Positions 62,511 through 64,000 of a DNA stretch of 64,000 nucleotides are shown one piece after another. The position numbers and the translations under genes were made by a program. Source of the DNA: Stichopus chloronotus (lineage: Eukaryota > Echinodermata > Holothuroidea > Aspidochirotida > Stichopodidae); NCBI GenBank assembly GCA_021234535.1, contig CM037839.1, positions 26,895,196 to 26,959,195 of the forward strand. The letters are read 5' to 3'. Numbering within the stretch: the first letter of the stretch is position 1; each line of letters begins with the position of its first letter. Below the pieces are notes generated by a model. The model saw only the letters and a list, made by a program, of their open reading frames with translations. It did not search any database and had not been told where the DNA came from.

Positions 62511-64000
62511 GGGGATCATAAGTAACCTGACAAATGCATACATATGTCTGTTCCCTGTTTATGTTCCCCTTTTTTCTCTTCTAGGAAGTCCATGAGACTT
62601 AATTTTTTCGCCCAGAGATATGCTCACACCCCAGAATTTCCGAGGGCTTCGCCATCTGACCCCCCCCCCAAAAAAAAGTAATAATATTGCCTCTCTACTC
62701 CTCTCGGGTCGTAAGTTTTCATATCTGAAGTATACGATCTCGAGACGTAATTTTTCTTCCAGAAATCGTCAGATGTCTTCCTATGTTTTTTTTTTTACTT
62801 TCGTCTACCTTAATCATCTCCTTGCTTCACCACCAAAGGGACGTTTGCTTGCATGAACTTTTTCCACCTCCGGCCAGAGGTGTAGCTAGTAGGCTACTTG
62901 TCAAGGTGTTTGTCATTCCTTTATTCAGGACACTCTACCTAAAATGAAGTGAATGGACTGGCATGGTCTTAGAAAAAGCTAGAAAATTCGAAAAAGACCT
63001 CTTGTTGTCGTTGACACCAACGTAAATCAGAAAGAATAGGAAAAAAAAAATAAAAAGGGAGAACGTTCACTTAAACAGCATTGCCAATAAATGGAATGAA
63101 TCGATTCCTATTTAGAGTATGAGCGGAAGGGAGATATTTGATGCAAAACACAGAAGCATGGCCCAGGTAAGTGGAAGTTGACCTAGGGGAGATGGTGTAA
63201 GTACATGGATGCTCTTCTTAATCTTTTGAATGTTTGCAAGTTAAATGTCTCCAGACCCATTCAATTCAATTCATTTTTTTTTTTGGTAAAGTGAAGTTTT
63301 CCTGGGGTGGGGTGTAAAGGAAGGGTGTCCCCTCTGCTAAAACGTTTTGCTTTCGTATAGGGTAGTCTAGATGCAAATTTATTTATTTTATACTTGGTTT
63401 GAATCAAATATATTTCCAGAATTCCCAGATTTTAAGTAAGGAATTTTCTTTTATCTTGCTTGATGAAATATACAGGTTTTGTATCTTACCTGTTGTAATT
63501 CAGAATGACAATATGACAAACATGTACACAGTTTTAAACCCACCTACATTTTCTCAATTCTGTACTCTCTAACCACAGCGGAAAAAAAAAGAAAAAAAAC
63601 GAAGAAGGTATTTTTTTATTTTACAATATAATCCTTACACAAGAAGCAAGCACTGGCATACCAAAAGATGCCAAATAAATTCATATTTATCAATTCATAT
63701 GATCATCGATTAATTTTGTTAGTTTAGTTTTCCTGGATGGATAAGTGAGAATAACACGTGAAGTGGACCGCAGTAATCATTTTATTTTGTTTGAAATCTC
63801 CATGAAAATTTGATTTTCTTGTTTTGAGAGGAACTCCACCTGCAGGTCCAAATTTTCCAACTGGCTTGATGCTTTTTCCAATCAAGTGGCGGCGCCGCTG
63901 AGTCAGTGTGTGGCACAACAAACACACAGTAAACAGTGTAGAAACCCTCTTTTCACCCGTGGACGTGGTGGATGAAAAGGCGTGAAAGACTTTAAGTTTA
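62510..64000. other. Right-edge intergenic sequence
   Basis: Contains homopolymer runs (C9, A7-A9, T9-T10) and a terminus-like CCAGAGGTGTAGCTAG at 62,875. The minus-strand frame at 63,724-63,927 is not recognised. No gene is called. Confidence 0.45.

Overview
The window is animal nuclear DNA: AT-rich, with short exons, introns of about 0.1-4 kb bounded by GT-AG, and many transposon remnants. A marine invertebrate, perhaps an echinoderm-like deuterostome, fits best. The evidence is an ARMH1 orthologue, a lipid-transfer gene of the vitellogenin/apolipoprotein type and a mag/SURL-like Ty3/Gypsy element. The species call is inference.

Two cellular genes can be rebuilt, both on the minus strand. 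(1) From about 14.8 kb to the left edge lies the 5' part of a large lipid transfer protein (LLTP) gene. Eleven phase-compatible exons are well supported and two more are candidates; the gene continues beyond base 1. Its introns hold a 14 x 36-bp minisatellite, a decayed ZMYM1/DUF4371-type hAT transposase and a tRNA-like SINE. (2) From 49,529 to about 30,025 lies an 11-exon orthologue of ARMH1, about 417 aa. Its introns hold a truncated non-LTR retrotransposon, a hAT MITE with a perfect 8-bp target duplication, a hAT-like MITE, a 1.9-kb decayed DNA transposon and a perfect hairpin beside a splice donor.

Between the genes (about 15-30 kb) no confident gene is seen. The notable item there is a candidate type-I hammerhead ribozyme at 17,513-17,554. 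It has the full core, three helices and a GUA cleavage triplet, and it sits inside a 400-bp TA-rich tract. Degenerate tandem repeats, SINE-like sequences and a small MITE also occur.

Right of 49.6 kb is transposon territory. A complete, apparently intact Ty3/Gypsy element (49,943-54,650) has two 275-bp LTRs that look identical, a 5-bp target duplication and one uninterrupted gag-pol frame. A 1,125-bp foldback element (55,659-56,783) has inverted arms built of tandem repeats and a 6-bp target duplication. Beyond it are a decayed CR1-like element (57.0-58.4 kb) and a cluster of diverged repeat copies (59.4-62.5 kb).

The two genes show no sign of acting together. All calls come from reading the sequence; no search or folding program was run.
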